From Flavobacterium marginilacus (GTDB lineage: Bacteria; Bacteroidota; Bacteroidia; Flavobacteriales; Flavobacteriaceae): DNA of 64,000 nt. A program made the position numbers and the translations under genes. The notes below the pieces were generated by a model. That model did no database searches. It saw only the letters and a program-made list of their open reading frames with translations, and was not told the DNA's origin. The stretch lies in assembly GCF_026870155.1 (NCBI RefSeq), contig NZ_CP113975.1, positions 434,001 through 498,000 on the forward strand. Direction: 5' to 3'. The number at the start of each line of letters is the position of its first letter. The first letter of the stretch is position 1. This document shows, one piece after another, positions 20,056 through 31,000 of this stretch.

Positions 20056-21358
20056 GAGCCTAATTGTAACGATTATCTTTTTTTTATTTTTTGCTTTAGT
20101 AAATGGCCAGGAAAATTCCTGGTCGCTTACTAAATGCATGGAGGCCGCTTTGCAGAATAATATCGAAATCAAAATCAGACAGCTTGAAATAAAAAGAACT
20201 CAGAAATCTCAGAATTCTGTTTTGAATCGAATGCTGCCCTTTGTTAGTTTATCTGGAGAACAAAGTTATAATTTCGGTTCAACTATAGATCCTGCATCAA
20301 ATGGGAGAGTAAGTTCCAATATTCAGAATGATAATTTTTATCTGAATGCACGAACAAATTTGATTGATTTTAGCGCTTTCGCCAATGCCAAAAAAGATAA
20401 AATCAATATTGAACTCGCCAAAGCTGATAAAGAAGTGATTGAAAACGAATATAAACTGCAGATTTTAGAAAGTTTTTATCAAACACTTTATGCTCAGGAA
20501 TTATTAAAAATTCAGAAAGAACAGTTCAAGCAGGCGGTTTTTAACCTTGAAAGAGTAACAAAAGAAGTTGCTATTGGGAGCAAACCACAAAGTGATCTGT
20601 ATGATATGCAGCTGAGCTTTTCAGAAGAGGAAAATAGAAATCTTGAATCGGAACAACTGTATGGAATCAAAAAACTGCAATTGTTCCAATTGATGAATGC
20701 TACAAGCATAGTAACTAAAGATGTTGTATTAGAAAATGTTTTGAATGAAAACATATCCGGCAAAACTGAAAATATACAATACAGCCCTAAAATAAAACGA
20801 GCCGAACTTAAGTATCAAAACAGTTTAAAATTGATAAATGCAGAAAGAGCTAATAATTTGCCGATAGTGTCTGCTTACTACGGATATTCGACTTTTTATT
20901 ATACTGTTTTAAATCAGCCCGCTGGAAATACCGATAGTTTCAGAAATCAATTAGATGACAATAAAAACCAGCAAGTGGGAATCCAGATGAATGTTCCCAT
21001 TTTTAACGGATTTAGGAACAACAAAAAAATAGATGCTTCAAAAATTGAAAGCGAAAAATCAAAACAGCTCATAGAACAGGAAAAACAGGAGTTAGAAAAA
21101 CAAGTTGCTATTGAAGAACAAAACAGAAGCAATTATCTTGAGTTGCAGAAGAAACTGAATGAAAAACAAAAATATGCCAGAGCATCTCTAACTACGACTC
21201 AGGCCAAATTTACTAATGGAAAAGTGGAAGCAATTTTGTATTCTTCGGTTAAAAATCAATTATTGTCCGCTGAATACGATGTACTCAAAAATGGGCTTCA
21301 GCTGGAGTATATTGGATTAAAAATAAATCTGCTGAAATACAATAGTCTGCAGAATTAA
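20048..21358 (+). CDS. TolC family outer membrane efflux protein (436 aa)
   Basis: The outer-membrane channel of the tripartite pump. It has a signal peptide (MNKSLIVTIIFFLFFALVNG), then SLTKCMEAALQNNIEIKIR, which is the typical TolC N-terminal helix, and two long coiled-coil repeats with beta strands such as SGEQSYNFGSTIDP and GIQMNVPIFNG. It starts inside the last codons of the permease gene, so translation is coupled. The order adaptor, ATPase, permease, TolC gives a complete export machine. Confidence 0.93.
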   Translation: MNKSLIVTIIFFLFFALVNGQENSWSLTKCMEAALQNNIEIKIRQLEIKRTQKSQNSVLNRMLPFVSLSGEQSYNFGSTIDPASNGRVSSNIQNDNFYLNARTNLIDFSAFANAKKDKINIELAKADKEVIENEYKLQILESFYQTLYAQELLKIQKEQFKQAVFNLERVTKEVAIGSKPQSDLYDMQLSFSEEENRNLESEQLYGIKKLQLFQLMNATSIVTKDVVLENVLNENISGKTENIQYSPKIKRAELKYQNSLKLINAERANNLPIVSAYYGYSTFYYTVLNQPAGNTDSFRNQLDDNKNQQVGIQMNVPIFNGFRNNKKIDASKIESEKSKQLIEQEKQELEKQVAIEEQNRSNYLELQKKLNEKQKYARASLTTTQAKFTNGKVEAILYSSVKNQLLSAEYDVLKNGLQLEYIGLKINLLKYNSLQN

Positions 21359-21594
21359 AACTGATGATTTTTGTACTGGATTCGTTGTGGTAATTGTCAG
21401 CAAATTATCTGCTTTATAATTATTAAAGCCTATGGTATTTTAACTCAAACCTTTGCTGTATTATCATAGGCTTCCATATATCGTTTTCGTAATGTTAAAA
21501 TAGCATAAGTATCAGAAAATACAGTTGTGTTTTGGATGGAATTATGATGCTACTTTAGCAGTATAAAATAATTACTAATTTAAAACGCAGTATT

Positions 21595-21999
21595 ATGAAA
21601 ACGATTTTAAAATTAAGTCTGGTAGTATTAGTGACAATGACTGGTATTAATACATACGCAATCAACGATGATTTTTTGCTTAATGTGAAAAAGGGTGAGG
21701 GAAAAGAAATTAGTTTTTCGGTAAATGAGATTAAAAAAGCCAATGTGACAATCTATGATCAGTCTCATAACATAATTTATAATGAACTGGTAACGGGAAA
21801 AGAAGGAATTGCAAGGGCGTATAATCTTGAGGAATTTCCTGAAGGAGTTTACTTCTTGGAAGTAGAAACTAATCTAAAGAAAGTGGTGCACGAGATTGTG
21901 GTTGCGGATAAGACTACTACATTGTCTAGAAAATCACTTACTGAAGTGTATAAAGGTGATTTGAAGATCAAAAATCAAAATGTGGCTGAGGCTAATTAA
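21595..21999 (+). CDS. Small secreted protein with sorting-tail-like fold, unknown function (134 aa)
   Basis: It has a signal peptide (MKTILKLSLVVLVTMTGINTYA) and then about 110 residues of predicted beta structure: KKANVTIYDQSHNIIY and FPEGVYFLEVETNLKKVVHEIVV resemble the Ig-like repeats and T9SS tails of flavobacterial secreted proteins. It lacks the final cluster that would mark it as a T9SS substrate. It is monocistronic, with a terminator shortly after. I do not recognise a specific function. Confidence 0.75.
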   Translation: MKTILKLSLVVLVTMTGINTYAINDDFLLNVKKGEGKEISFSVNEIKKANVTIYDQSHNIIYNELVTGKEGIARAYNLEEFPEGVYFLEVETNLKKVVHEIVVADKTTTLSRKSLTEVYKGDLKIKNQNVAEAN

Positions 22000-22033
22000 T
22001 TAGATTGTGGTTAAGGATAGTTAGGATTTTGAG

Positions 22034-22063
22034 AAAAGCAGCTCTTTTTGGGCTGTTTTTTTT
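22034..22063 (+). terminator. Terminator after the small secreted gene
   Basis: AAAAGCAGCTC pairs (with G-U pairs) with GGGCTGTTTTT around TTTTT and continues as a T tract. Confidence 0.75.
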
Positions 22064-22236
22064 GTTTGAATATTTCTGGTTTAAACATGAAATGCTGTAT
22101 TGGATGATTTACAGGAGAAATGAAAATGACATGCCCCGTTTTAGAAAAACAACGCTTTCTATCTTAGTTTTTGATAATAGGGAATATAATGGACAGCCCA
22201 ACCTTAGAGTATGCAGATTATTTGCCTGATTTTTAT

Positions 22237-22267
22237 AAAAAAAGCCATCAAAACTTAATTTGACGGC
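22237..22267 (-). terminator. Terminator of the sus operon
   Basis: Read on the minus strand, GCCGTCAAA pairs with TTTGATGGC around TTAAGT and is followed by TTTTTTT. It lies 20 nt after the amylase stop and closes the susC-D-E-amylase transcript. Confidence 0.85.
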
Positions 22268-22286
22268 CGATTTTATGTTAAATTAA

Positions 22287-25178
22287 TTATTGCTTTATAA
22301 GTTTAATTACTTTTATTTGATTGGCTTCGTTGTAAACTTTAATAAAATATAAACCATTATTTAATTCGTTTATATTGTATAGGTATTCTTTAGTGTGTGG
22401 TTTGCTGAACGTTTTTATTAATTGTCCAGTTATTGAAAAGATTTGGATTTTGGCAGTATCAGTATTTAATGAAAAGTAATTTGAAGCTGGATTTGGTGAA
22501 ATGAAAATATCTTTCATGATTTCAAAATCAGTTGTTGCTAAGACAGTTGATTTATTTCCGTAAATCCTAAACTCACCAGGCTGGAGGCTAATAGTGGCAT
22601 TAACGTCAGTGACAGTGTATGGGGAATTGTCCATTAAATTGAACCATGATCCAGTATATTGAAATCCTGTTGCTACATTTTTGGCAGTTACATCAAAGTT
22701 CGCAATTATAAGAACATCTTTAAGGGTCGAGCTTGCTAATGAACTGTTTGTTATTTTAATGTTTGGCGTTAATGTTGTAGCTGATGGAACTGTAGCTGTA
22801 CCTGAAAAAACCGGCTCGGTTGTTTTTAATGCAATCATTCTTGCCCAATCATAATAGATTTTATTTCTGGAATTATCACTCAGCCAATTGTTAGTCCATT
22901 GAGGCTGTGGTTTGGTAGATAATTTACAATCTCCTGCAATTGTTGATGAATTGTCATTTAAGGTTCCGTCGGTACAGGTATAAATTGACGTGTCCCAGCC
23001 CAATTCACCAAAATGCCATATCATTTTCGGACCAGGTATTAATAAAGTGACGGCTCCTATGGCCGACATTCTTGATAAAGCGACACTAAGTGTTTTTACA
23101 TTGTGAGCAGCATTGGCTGTATTTCCGTATTGAATATTTTTATACATTAAACGTTCTTCGTCATGACTTTCGGCATAGCCCATAACTCTGTTTCCTAGAA
23201 AACCGCTGTGGTTTGGTCCATACATTCTTGAAATATCATTACTTGAATTGTATCCCATTGATAATTGATTGTAATTATCAGTCATTTTTCCCCACATCAT
23301 TACACCTTTACTTGGAGTTTCGGTAAAACGGTAATTAGCCCATTCTTTTTCTTCGGTATCAGAGCCTAAATGTTCAAAAATTGTATAATGAGTTGGATCC
23401 AATGACCATGAATAGTCGGCATATTCTTTTAAGATATCTACCCTGTCTTGTTGGTAACTGTTGGTGCAGCTTTCATCAGAAGCCGTGCAGTTTTGTGTAA
23501 AACCTTTGGTTAAATCCCAGCGGAAACCATCAATTTTGTATTCTTGTATCCATTGCTTGATGACTCTTTTTACATAGTTTTTTGTTAATGCCGATGAATG
23601 ATTAAAGTCTTCACCTACACTATAACTGTGTTTTGCAACGGTATTGAAATAAGGATTTTCAGCCGTTGGGGAGCCATAACCGTCACCATCAGGATCATTC
23701 ATCCACATTCTTACCATTGGATTTCTGCCAAAGGCATGGTTTAAAGCCACATCTAGAATAACTGCAATGCCGTTTTTATGGCATAGGTCTATTAGTTCTT
23801 TCAGTTTTGCAGAAGTACCGTAAAATTTATCCAGTGCCATATGAAATGAGGTATTGTAACCCCAGCTTTCATTGCCTTCAAATTCCATGACGGGCATTAA
23901 TTCGATGGCATTTATTTTTAAATTTTTGAAATAATCAATACGGTCAATTATATTCTGATAATTTCTATTGGCATCAAAATCTCTTACTAACACTTCGGAT
24001 ACTACCAGTTTATCTTTTTCTGGTTTTACAAAATTAGTTGTGAAACTACTCCATGCGTAAGGTGTTTGTCCAGTTTGTAAAACAGTTACCTCTTTATCCT
24101 GTCCAGCAGGATATGCAGGCATATTGGGATAGTTTACAGCAGGAATTCCTGAATCATCATAAGGAGATAATACTAACGTAGAATAAGGATCGGCAGTTTT
24201 TACAAGAGCCGGCGAATTAGCAATAGGGGTTGATTCTCCCACCCAATACTGGTAAGTGTAATTTGTTCCAGATACCAAACCTGTTAATTCCAGCCAAAAT
24301 TTTGTGGAGCCGGCTGTTGCGTCTTTTTTCATGGCATATGAATTACCAGGCTGCCAATTATTAAAACTTCCAGCAACATATACAAAATCTTTTAGCGGCG
24401 CTTCTAAAACTAAAGTAGCTTTTGTAGCATCAGTTGGGTTGTAGTTTATTCCTTCGGACAAACCAACAGGGATTGTTTCTGAAACTGTATTTGGATTTAT
24501 GATTACACTGAATTTTTTGGTAATTGTTGTGGTACCTTGTGTTACTTCCAGTTCATAGTTTTGATTTTGAGTAATACTGCTGTGGGTATATGAATAATTT
24601 GAAGCAGCTGAAGCTGTATTGATACTGGTTCCGTTAGATTTTAGGTTGTAATTTGCAGCACCATTAGTATTACTTGCAGTAATTGATAGACTTCCGCCCG
24701 ATGCCAAAATAGTAGTACTGTTTTGTGATGGTGAAGTTAGGGTAACTTGGAAAGAGCCTACTTCGGCAAGGATATCCTGCGATTTTTTGTCTCCCGTTCC
24801 GTCTTTAGCTTTTATTAGAAAACCAATTTTACCAATATTAGTTGTGTTATAATAGGTAGTTGGGACAAAAGTTTTTGTATAAGTATCATTACCTGCATTA
24901 TAGGTGAATTTACTTGCCTCATTTGAAGAATCCCAAGAGCCATTAAGAGGAGTGCCTTTTTGAGTTGTATCGTCAATATCAAAAGCCCAGGCCCACATGT
25001 AAAGTGCATTTCCAGTTACTCCCCAAGTGCTCTCATTGATGCTGTTCCCATTAATAGTGATTGTGATAGAAGCTGTTTCATCGAATGTGGAGGGGTTTAT
25101 TAAATATGTAACAGTCTGCTGTTGGGCAAATGAAATTGCTGACAGCAAAAGGCTGAACATAAGTAGAGTTTTTTTCAT
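22287..25178 (-). CDS. Secreted GH13 alpha-amylase with T9SS sorting tail, SusG role (963 aa)
   Basis: It hydrolyses alpha-1,4 glucans at the cell surface or outside. It has a signal peptide (MKKTLLMFSLLLSAISFAQQ), two N-terminal beta-sandwich regions including a CBM48-like block (FVYVAGSFNNWQPGN, about residue 270), then the GH13 barrel with DVALNHAFG (about 475), GFRWDLTKGF carrying the nucleophile D (about 552), the acid/base E in IFEHLGSD (about 601) and ESHDEERL (about 671). The C-terminus is a type IX secretion tail (ISPNPASNYFSL ... NGLYFIKVYNEANQIKVIKL). It is the last gene of the sus operon, behind a hairpin at 25227. Pullulanase-like specificity cannot be excluded. Confidence 0.93.
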   Translation of the reverse strand: MKKTLLMFSLLLSAISFAQQQTVTYLINPSTFDETASITITINGNSINESTWGVTGNALYMWAWAFDIDDTTQKGTPLNGSWDSSNEASKFTYNAGNDTYTKTFVPTTYYNTTNIGKIGFLIKAKDGTGDKKSQDILAEVGSFQVTLTSPSQNSTTILASGGSLSITASNTNGAANYNLKSNGTSINTASAASNYSYTHSSITQNQNYELEVTQGTTTITKKFSVIINPNTVSETIPVGLSEGINYNPTDATKATLVLEAPLKDFVYVAGSFNNWQPGNSYAMKKDATAGSTKFWLELTGLVSGTNYTYQYWVGESTPIANSPALVKTADPYSTLVLSPYDDSGIPAVNYPNMPAYPAGQDKEVTVLQTGQTPYAWSSFTTNFVKPEKDKLVVSEVLVRDFDANRNYQNIIDRIDYFKNLKINAIELMPVMEFEGNESWGYNTSFHMALDKFYGTSAKLKELIDLCHKNGIAVILDVALNHAFGRNPMVRMWMNDPDGDGYGSPTAENPYFNTVAKHSYSVGEDFNHSSALTKNYVKRVIKQWIQEYKIDGFRWDLTKGFTQNCTASDESCTNSYQQDRVDILKEYADYSWSLDPTHYTIFEHLGSDTEEKEWANYRFTETPSKGVMMWGKMTDNYNQLSMGYNSSNDISRMYGPNHSGFLGNRVMGYAESHDEERLMYKNIQYGNTANAAHNVKTLSVALSRMSAIGAVTLLIPGPKMIWHFGELGWDTSIYTCTDGTLNDNSSTIAGDCKLSTKPQPQWTNNWLSDNSRNKIYYDWARMIALKTTEPVFSGTATVPSATTLTPNIKITNSSLASSTLKDVLIIANFDVTAKNVATGFQYTGSWFNLMDNSPYTVTDVNATISLQPGEFRIYGNKSTVLATTDFEIMKDIFISPNPASNYFSLNTDTAKIQIFSITGQLIKTFSKPHTKEYLYNINELNNGLYFIKVYNEANQIKVIKLIKQ

Positions 25179-25226
25179 AATACTAGTTGTTTAGTTAGTT
25201 TTATTAAAAAGGGATATTTTAAAATA

Positions 25227-25257
25227 AAAGAGGCTATCCTTTTGAGACAGCCTCTTT
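25227..25257 (-). terminator. Intra-operon hairpin between susE-like and amylase genes
   Basis: AAAGAGGCT and AGCCTCTTT form a perfect 9-bp stem with a 13-nt loop. On the minus strand it is followed by TTATTTT, a weak T tract. It may act as a partial terminator or RNA-stability barrier that lowers amylase message relative to susCDE. Confidence 0.6.
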
Positions 25258-25275
25258 AAAAATTTTAATTTAAGA

Positions 25276-26442
25276 TTAATTAGGAATAAGTCTTAAGTTA
25301 TAGTTTGCAGCATTTCTTAAATCAAGAACGATTTTATAATTTCCTGCAGCAGGTACAACCATGTCACCTCCATTCAATCTTATTTTATTAGCAGAAGTAG
25401 CAACTAATGTTTCTTTACTGCCTGATACTGTACCCATTTTTACAGACCAATCATCTGCTAAGCGCACTAAGAAAGCATCTGCTTTGAGGGTTAAGTTTAT
25501 AGTATACATTCTAAAATAAGGTGAAGCAGCATTAGTCTCAAAGTTTAAATAAGTTGCAGCACCCCATCCATTTGGAGTTGCATCACCAATTACCGCAACT
25601 TGTCTAGGAGCGATTGAATAGGTGTTTTTTGTCCAATCCACAGTAATAAAATAAGTACCGGCACCATTAGTTGGTTTGATATCTTTTCCATTGGTATGAA
25701 CTAATGTTGTAAATGTATTAGGCGCTTCAGCAATATCTCCTTTATCGTTTGTCCAAGTTTGGTCATCTGTAAATTTAAAGGCTGGACTGGCAACGTTCAT
25801 CCAAACAAAACCTTCATATTTTCCGTCATTGTTTGGTGAGTATATTTTAGGTGCATTAGCAGGATTCCAATCAGCATAAGTACTAGCTCCTCCAAAACTT
25901 CCAGGTACATATAATTTAGCAAATTCATCAAATGTGTCATATGGAGTTGCTGTAAAAGCCACTTCTCCAGATTTGGAAATCAATTTATTTGTAGCTTTAA
26001 CTTCTTGGCCAGATGGACTTCCTACAACTCTAAATTTATAGCTTGCTTTCTCTGCTGGAGAACCTCCTGCAGACAAAAGGATACTATTTAATTCACGCTG
26101 AGTAAGTGTTTTTTGATGAGTACTTCCTTCTAGACCTTCATTGAAGCTTCCTAAATCAAAGGTTTTAGCATCTGCATCAAAATTAGCAGATGTAGATTTT
26201 ACTATCTGTAACTGGTAACTAACAGCAGCAATATACCCAAAATCTACTGATGACCATTTTACAGTAAAGGCATCATTGGATGCTGTTTTTGCTTCCAATA
26301 TGTAATCTGTACCAGCGGCAGGCGAACTTACAGCTGTGTTTTTAACAACAGAACCTACTGGATCTAGTGTTTCGTCACTACAAGCAACAAGAGAGGCTAG
26401 TGTTCCTGTTAATAAAATTAGACTTATAATTATTTTTTTCAT
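25276..26442 (-). CDS. susE: SusE/SusF-like outer membrane starch-binding lipoprotein (388 aa)
   Basis: Expected to bind starch or maltooligosaccharides on the outer surface beside SusC/SusD. It has a lipoprotein signal with lipobox LVACSDE, then an N-terminal SusE-type domain (DYILEAKTASNDAFTVKWSSVDFG) and two starch-binding-like modules (FAKLYVPGSFGGASTYADWNP and RQVAVIGDATPNGWGAATYLNF). It lies between susD and the amylase gene on the minus strand. The symbol reflects family membership and position; susF would be as fair. Confidence 0.88.
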   Translation of the reverse strand: MKKIIISLILLTGTLASLVACSDETLDPVGSVVKNTAVSSPAAGTDYILEAKTASNDAFTVKWSSVDFGYIAAVSYQLQIVKSTSANFDADAKTFDLGSFNEGLEGSTHQKTLTQRELNSILLSAGGSPAEKASYKFRVVGSPSGQEVKATNKLISKSGEVAFTATPYDTFDEFAKLYVPGSFGGASTYADWNPANAPKIYSPNNDGKYEGFVWMNVASPAFKFTDDQTWTNDKGDIAEAPNTFTTLVHTNGKDIKPTNGAGTYFITVDWTKNTYSIAPRQVAVIGDATPNGWGAATYLNFETNAASPYFRMYTINLTLKADAFLVRLADDWSVKMGTVSGSKETLVATSANKIRLNGGDMVVPAAGNYKIVLDLRNAANYNLRLIPN

Positions 26443-26496
26443 AATTTAATTTTTTAAATCTTCCCAGATATTTCTTCCAGGAAGAAATTAATACTA

Positions 26497-28053
26497 TTAA
26501 TACCCTGGATTTTGTTTCAAGTTTGGATTAGCATTAAGCGCAGTTAATGGTAATGGAAATAATTTATAGGTATCTGGTATAGAAGTTCCATCTTTGGCAC
26601 CGCCTTTCCAAGGCCACAAATAACTTCCGCCTGTGAATTTGCCAAAACGAATTAAATCAGTTCTACGGTGTCCTTCAAGATTTAATTCTCTTCCTCTTTC
26701 ATCAAGAATGAAATTAAGATTTAGTTCTGAAGCAGTAATTACAGATGCATGGGATCTTTTTCTTACGTCATTTACGTATTGTAAAGCTGTAGCAGCATTT
26801 GTGCTTGCAGCCCCTCTCAAATTACATTCAGCATAGATTAAATAAGCATCAGCTAAACGGAATAATGGAAAATCAGTATTTGAAAACTCTGTTAAAATAG
26901 ACGATCCTGTAAAATTATTATTTGTAAATTTAATAGCAGGATATCCATTTGTCCATGTTTTATAATCGGTCATTTCATAAGTATGTCCTGTTGTCCAAAA
27001 TAATTTTGCTCTATCATCAGTTGAAGCAGCTAAATCGGTACCGTATAAACCATACCATGCTTTAGTTGCTCTGTGTCCGCCCCAGCCATTTCCTGTTATT
27101 CCATAAGCAGAAGGTGTCATTGTAGAAGCATCAACATTTCCTTGAACTAAATAAGTAGTGTTTCCATAACTCTGACTTACTTGAGCATCTGCAATTAAAG
27201 GGAAGATAATTTCAGTAGAAGTATTATTGTCTCCAGAGAAAATACTTCTGAAATTTGGAGCTAATGTGTATCCTCCTTCATCAATTACTTTTTTGATATA
27301 TATAGCAGCATCATCATAGCGAGCAGTACCTGTATATACTTCCGCATTCAAATATAATTTTGCTAAAAGCATTCTTACTACAGATTTATTTGCTCTTCCA
27401 TAAGTGTTTTTAGCAGGCATTAAAGGTTCAATAGCTTTCAACTCTGATTCCACAAAATTAAATAATTCTTTTCTGGATGCTTCTGGTTTGGCTTCAATAG
27501 TACCTAAGTCTGCTTCAGTTACTAATATTCCTTTACCAAAACAGTCTATCATGTAGTAGTATGCTAAAGATCTCAAGAAACGTAATTCGTTAACATAAAG
27601 GTCTTTGTTTTCTACATTTGCAGTTCCTAATGCATTGATGATATTGTTACAGTTCGGAATTGTATAATACACTCTATCAAAAAGGTATCTGAAAAACTTA
27701 TTGTTTTCATCCCATTTTGAAGTTGTAGTCAACTGATCTAGCCCATTATCACCCCAACGATTTTTAATGTCATCAGCAGTAAAATCTTCAAGATTAACCA
27801 TGTTTCTTAAGAAACCAGTTTCTCCTGCATCCGTGGCTGTTATATCAGAAGTAGTTGGCCCATCAGAACTTGTTAAGGCAAAAGTACCGTACATTTTTGA
27901 TACTAATCCCAAAGCTGCATTAGGATCCTGCTGGAGTAATTTATCGAAAGTAAGTTCTACTTTTGGTTCTGTATTTAAATCATCTACACAAGAACTAAAT
28001 AGTAATAGAGATAATAACCCTAAACCTACTATATTATTTTTAAAATTTTTCAT
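26497..28053 (-). CDS. susD: SusD/RagB family nutrient-binding outer membrane lipoprotein (518 aa)
   Basis: The lid lipoprotein of the SusCD complex. It has lipobox LFSSCVDD, then NTEPKVELTFDKLL and the helical TPR-rich fold of RagB/SusD, with the C-terminal landmark FILDERGRELNLEGHRRTDL and ending LKQNPGY, as in most flavobacterial SusD proteins. It starts 13 nt after the susC stop, so the two are cotranscribed. Substrate is inferred as starch or maltooligosaccharide from the neighbouring amylases. Confidence 0.96.
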   Translation of the reverse strand: MKNFKNNIVGLGLLSLLLFSSCVDDLNTEPKVELTFDKLLQQDPNAALGLVSKMYGTFALTSSDGPTTSDITATDAGETGFLRNMVNLEDFTADDIKNRWGDNGLDQLTTTSKWDENNKFFRYLFDRVYYTIPNCNNIINALGTANVENKDLYVNELRFLRSLAYYYMIDCFGKGILVTEADLGTIEAKPEASRKELFNFVESELKAIEPLMPAKNTYGRANKSVVRMLLAKLYLNAEVYTGTARYDDAAIYIKKVIDEGGYTLAPNFRSIFSGDNNTSTEIIFPLIADAQVSQSYGNTTYLVQGNVDASTMTPSAYGITGNGWGGHRATKAWYGLYGTDLAASTDDRAKLFWTTGHTYEMTDYKTWTNGYPAIKFTNNNFTGSSILTEFSNTDFPLFRLADAYLIYAECNLRGAASTNAATALQYVNDVRKRSHASVITASELNLNFILDERGRELNLEGHRRTDLIRFGKFTGGSYLWPWKGGAKDGTSIPDTYKLFPLPLTALNANPNLKQNPGY

Positions 28054-28066
28054 ATTCTAACTTTAT

Positions 28067-31000
28067 TTAAAAATCAACATTAACACCTAAACTGTACATT
28101 GTAGGTCTTGGATAAAAATTATTGTCTATTCCATTAAAATTTTCAGGGTCTTGTCCTGAATACTTGGTGATAATAAACAAATTATTTGCCGCAGTATAAA
28201 CTCTTAAGTCTAATCCTTTTAATAATTCTTTAAATTTATAACCAAGAGTAATGTTTTCGCAGCGTAAAAAACTTGCATTTTCTAGGAAATAATCAGAAGA
28301 TTCTACTCCGTTTAATGTATTTTGAAATGGAATTTCCATGTCTAGTACATTGTTTAAAGTATTAGATTGAGTATCAAATGCTCTAGCTACATTTCCAGCA
28401 ACTAAGTTTCTGGAATTATATGTTTTTCCTCCTGATTGTCCTCTAAAACTAGCTGAGAAATCAGCATTTTTATAGGTCAAACTAGTTCCAAAACCAAAAG
28501 TGAATTTAGGTCTTAAGGCTACATAATATTTATCGTCATTATTGATAATGCCATCTTTATTTCTATCTACATAAGCTCCTTGAATAGGTTTTCCAGAAGC
28601 ATCATATACTTGCTCTAATACCCAAGCAGAAAAAGGAGCCTGACCTACTGCATTGTAGGCAAATGCAATCCCAGTACCGGTTGGTAATTTGGAATCGGCA
28701 ACTGGATTTGCTGTAACACCTTTTAAATCAGTAATTTTACTTTCGTTATAAGCGGCATTACCATTTATAATCCAGGTAATATCCTTTGTTGCAATAGGTT
28801 TTAAATTTAAACTAACTTCAACACCTTTGTTTGTCAAGGATCCAACATTGGCTACAAACTCATTAGTCAATGATTGACCTGGTTTTCCTGGTACTTTTGC
28901 TAACAAATCGTTAGTTTTTTTAGCATACAAATCTACTGTACCTGTTAATAAATCATTTTTAAATAATCCAAAATCAATTCCAACATTGAATGTAGTTGTT
29001 TTTTCCCAAGTTAATGAGTCATCAAATGGTTTTGCAGAATAGGTATTAATTCCTGGTAAATACTGACTAGTTATTGTTCCTGGAGAAAACAAAGGAGTAG
29101 TAGGGTAGTAGCCTGCAACACTGATAATATCTTGTTGCCCAGTAATACCATAACCTAATCTCAATTTCAAGTCTTCAATAGTTTCAACATCTTTCAAAAA
29201 AGATTCATCTTTTATTCTCCAGGCAAAACCAGCTGCTGGAAAAATGCCCCATCGGTTATTTGATTTAAACAAAGAAGAACCATCTGCTCTTACTGTAAAA
29301 GTAAAAAGATATTTATTCAACAAATCAACATTTGATCTTCCAAAGAACGATTGAATATTATATGAATTATAATATCTGTTATTTGTATTGTTTAAGTTTT
29401 CAATAAATGGCTCTCTGATATGAGTTGTTGGGTTATATCTAAAAATAGATTTATTGCCGTCTACAACAAAATTTTGATAATCATATCCAGCCTGAACATC
29501 AAATTTAGAAATTAAATCACTTGTAGATGGCAATGTATATACAAAGTAAGAATTAAGAGTTTTGTTGGTAATTGTTTGATCTTCTTTGTAATTAACTCCA
29601 GGGTTTAAAATGTTAGTGTTTGTAGTTTGATTTAAACCATAAGTTTGAATTGCATAATCTCCATATACTTCTTCAATATGCGAATTGGAAGCTTCAAGAC
29701 CTAAGTTAACAACTGCTCTTATAGATGGCATGAAATGAAGTTTGTAGTCAAACTGTGCATTCCCTAAAAATTTATTAATTTCTTCTGGTCTTCTCCTTTG
29801 CTCTAAAATGTTCAAAGGGTTTGTCTGCCCAGCAATATTTTTAGTGGCTGGATTCAAGTTTTGATAGTATCCTCCAAAAATATTATTAGCATTTGTATCA
29901 TAAACAGGTTTTGTCGGATCCATGTTAAGGGCACTTCCGATGGCACCTGCTTCGTCAACGGCATTTTTTTCCGAACGCAGTACTTTTGCGTTTAGATCAA
30001 TTTTTAAATGGTCTTCTAATAGCGAAGGGCTTAATTTTAAGGCTCCAGAATATCTTTTATAATCATTGGTTTTTACTAAACCATTATAGTTTAAGTAGCC
30101 AATTGAAGCTCTAAAAGGTATTTTCTTGAAAAGATTCGCTTTTGCACTAAAGTTATTATCCGAAGAAACTGCATTTCTATAAATTACTTTTTGCCAATCA
30201 GTATTAGATAAAATTCTGCCTTCAATTTGTGGTGTAGCAAGATTATCAACTGCTGTAGTAGTCGGATCGTCTATTCCTAATAAATTGGTTTGAGCAGGAA
30301 AATTGGTTTGGATGAATTTTGAAAAAGCATCACCATCCATCATATCGATCTTTTTGTTAATATAACCCATCGATGTAATATTTGTAAAAGAAAACTGCGG
30401 TGTACCAGAAGTCCCTTTTTTGGTAGTAATAAGGATTACACCATTGGAAGCTCTAGATCCATAAATAGCAGTTGCCGAAGCATCTTTCAAGACCGAAAAA
30501 GTTTCAATGTCATTTGGGTTTACAAGTGACATAGGATTTGCAGAACCTGCTGGCGTAATATTATCAAGAGCAACACCATCAATAATTATTAATGGACTAT
30601 TACTTGCGCTCAAAGATGAACCTCCTCTAATTCTGATATTTGAAGTAGAATCTGGCGAACCTCCTGCGCTTGTTACAACAACTCCCGAAACTTTTCCAGA
30701 AATCAATTGATCGGCTGAGATCACAGCACCTTTATTAAAATCTTTTGAAGATAATACAGCTACAGCTCCTGTAGCATCTTTTTTCTTAATAGCTCCGTAT
30801 CCTACTTGAACCACAACTTCTTTCAATTGATTAGCATCTTCTTCAAGTTTGATAGCTAATGAATTTTGAGAGCCAACTGTAACTGATTTAGTTTGGTATC
30901 CCATATACGTAATGGTCAACACATCCGTTGGCTTCACATTTGCTAATTGAAATTTACCATCAAAATCAGTTGAAGCACTTGTAGTACTCCCTTTTACTTT

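Noticed and set aside
22005..22229. 74-codon frame after the small secreted gene
   Set aside because: It runs straight through the rho-independent terminator at 22034-22063 and shows no family resemblance.
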